12,147 nt of DNA from Candidatus Bathyarchaeota archaeon. Lineage in GTDB: Archaea > Thermoproteota > Bathyarchaeia > RBG-16-48-13 > JAGMEO01. This document shows positions 10,947 to 12,147 of the stretch, in pieces. A model generated the notes under the pieces. That model worked only from the letters and a program-made list of their open reading frames with translations, did no database searches and had not been told where the DNA came from. Numbering within the stretch: position 1 is the first letter of the stretch; the number at the start of each line of letters is the position of its first letter. The stretch is from NCBI GenBank assembly GCA_030602965.1, contig JAUVYS010000025.1, forward strand, positions 1 through 12,147, in the 5' to 3' direction. The position numbers were made by a program, and so were the translations under genes.

Positions 10947-12083
10947 TTATTGTTTTCTGTTTTTATTTTTAAGAAAAATCAAGCCTTTAGATAGTGAGAA
11001 ATGTACTGCTAAAACCACAAAGAATGCGAGTGCTATGTTGAAAGCGACTGCTAAGACAGCAGTTAAAATCATTATGAAGATTTCAGTTTTCTTTTGAACA
11101 TCGGTAGTTACTTTTCCTAGTTGAAATCCTGTTATTATTAGCATTGCGCCTAAAACAGCTAATGGGAAAGCGTTGCTAATCTCTTTGATTGAACCTGCGA
11201 AAAAGAGGGCTGATAATATCTCTAAAATACCTTCCATGATTATTGCACCACCTGTTCTTGCACCAAAAGCGTATTGTGCTGCTAAACCACCAGCACCGTG
11301 ACACATTGGCATACCTCCAATAAAAGGAAGTATAGAATTCATAACACCCATATTCAAGACTAGACTCTTGGGAGTTACTTGATTCTTACTTTCAGGAAAA
11401 AGGTCGTGAATTAACGCTATTGTTGCAATGACAGCATTCGTCAATGTAAGAAAAAATTGTGCTATGCCCGCAAATACAAAACCATAAACGATATCATAGA
11501 TTGAAGGAGTATGGAAGCTTGGAACAGAGAACGCAAACTTCAAGCTAGAAATTGAAAAGACTCCGGTATAAATGGAGTAGATAATGCCCATCCCTATTAT
11601 TATTAAAGAAATGGGAACTTTTCTGCTCCCCATAAACAAGATAGCTAAGATTAGTGCAATGATACCTAAAAGATAATTGCTTTTTAACATAGATATGCCT
11701 TCAAGTGCAAAGGTAAATCCCAAACCAAGCTGGATTCCCCTAAGAACACACTTAGGCACCTTTGCCACAAGCTTATTGATTACATTTGATAAGCCAATTA
11801 CAATCCAAATTAACCCTAAAGCTATCCCTGTTCCATACACTAAATTTGGATTCCATTTCTCTCGAATAGCGATTATGCCAACTGCTTTCTTCGGTTGAAC
11901 AGGTAACGGAAGTTTGTAAATCAATGCAAGACAAATGTTAGTTAATCCTATTCCAAGAAATATTCCAGCAGGGTCTAGATTACATATAGTTATGTAAGCA
12001 ACTGTAAAGGGCAGCAGCGTGCCAAAATCTCCAAACGCACCAGCAAACTCCATCAAACCAAATTCGAAACCACGAAACCGCAT
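10947..12083 (-). CDS. MOT1-type molybdate/sulfate transporter (SulP-like fold)
   Basis: 378 residues and about ten hydrophobic segments. The two family signatures are present: EFAGAFGDFGTLLPF near the N-terminus, followed by PLPVQPKKAVG, and later GGMPMCHGAGGLAAQYAFGA with RTGGA. These are the substrate-binding helices of MOT1 (MFS_MOT1) proteins, which import molybdate at high affinity in plants and algae; prokaryotic members may carry molybdate, tungstate or sulfate. Molybdenum or tungsten uptake would suit an anaerobe with molybdopterin enzymes, but none is in this window, so the anion is inferred. AGGAG lies 7 bases before ATG 12083 and favours it over the TTG one codon upstream (12086). 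The stop lies 2 bases from the tRNA-like fragment on the other strand. Confidence 0.9.
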   Translation of the reverse strand: MRFRGFEFGLMEFAGAFGDFGTLLPFTVAYITICNLDPAGIFLGIGLTNICLALIYKLPLPVQPKKAVGIIAIREKWNPNLVYGTGIALGLIWIVIGLSNVINKLVAKVPKCVLRGIQLGLGFTFALEGISMLKSNYLLGIIALILAILFMGSRKVPISLIIIGMGIIYSIYTGVFSISSLKFAFSVPSFHTPSIYDIVYGFVFAGIAQFFLTLTNAVIATIALIHDLFPESKNQVTPKSLVLNMGVMNSILPFIGGMPMCHGAGGLAAQYAFGARTGGAIIMEGILEILSALFFAGSIKEISNAFPLAVLGAMLIITGFQLGKVTTDVQKKTEIFIMILTAVLAVAFNIALAFFVVLAVHFSLSKGLIFLKNKNRKQ

Positions 12084-12090
12084 CAATTAT

Positions 12091-12095
12091 CTCCT
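12091..12095 (-). promoter_or_regulatory. Shine-Dalgarno AGGAG of the transporter gene
   Basis: On the minus strand AGGAG is separated by 7 bases from ATG 12083, which decides this start over the adjacent TTG. Confidence 0.7.
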
Positions 12096-12099
12096 ACAT

Positions 12100-12118
12100 T
12101 TCTAATATACTATTAGAA
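12100..12118. promoter_or_regulatory. Inverted repeat over the transporter promoter, candidate operator
   Basis: TTCTAATA and TATTAGAA are perfect 8-bp arms separated by TAC. The centre is about 26 bases before the ATG and includes a TATA-like stretch, so a dimeric repressor bound here would block the promoter. Which regulator binds is unknown. Confidence 0.45.
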
Positions 12119-12147
12119 TTAGCAAAGAATTAATGAATTAAGTCTAT

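Noticed and set aside
1..12147. CRISPR arrays, insertion sequences, rRNA genes
   Set aside because: No regularly spaced repeats, transposase motifs or rRNA-like stretches were seen on either strand.

Overview
The window looks like a chromosomal segment of an anaerobic archaeon of the Thermoproteota/TACK side, perhaps Bathyarchaeia-like. That lineage is my inference. The kingdom-level call rests on encoded CCA tails, tRNA genes broken by several bulge-helix-bulge (BHB) introns, TATA-type promoters, and archaeal families: DUF211, a COG2522-like HTH regulator, a flavodiiron protein, neelaredoxin-type superoxide reductase and an archaeal-type thiolase. Base composition is AT-rich, with GC peaks at the tRNAs and at one structured intergenic element.

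Layout. Positions 1-1003 (minus) hold most of a thiolase that runs off the left edge. Positions 1111-1443 (plus) hold tRNA-Phe(GAA) with three introns and tRNA-Gly(GCC) with two; all five sit outside the canonical 37/38 site and each folds into a BHB motif. Positions 1464-3323 (minus) hold DUF211, a VIT1/CCC1-like membrane protein and a DUF2085-like Cys/His membrane protein. Positions 3669-5225 hold a cysteine-rich HTH regulator, superoxide reductase, a GC-rich RNA-like element, two overlapping small genes on the minus strand, and a stand-alone desulforedoxin. Positions 5604-9380 (plus) hold Nudix hydrolase, endonuclease III, an O-methyltransferase-like protein, a flavodiiron protein and a YjjX/DUF84 NTPase. 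Positions 9381-10950 are AT-rich and accessory-looking: palindromes, an orphan membrane protein, a second member of the small 53-residue family, an isoprenylcysteine-methyltransferase-like protein and a degenerate tRNA-3'-end-like sequence. A MOT1-type molybdate/sulfate transporter (minus) closes the window.

Theme. Superoxide reductase, desulforedoxin, the flavodiiron protein, a Cys-rich regulator, two nucleotide-pool NTPases (Nudix, DUF84) and endonuclease III together suggest oxygen defence and repair of oxidised nucleotides or DNA in an anaerobe. The individual family calls are firm; the joint role is inference.

The least expected items are the multi-intron tRNAs, a pair of 53-residue proteins sharing an H-x2-W-x-KREFPEI block (one coupled by an ATGA overlap to a 36-residue microprotein that is more than half Lys/Arg), an RNA element with two mutually exclusive helices, and the orphan tRNA-like 3' end.
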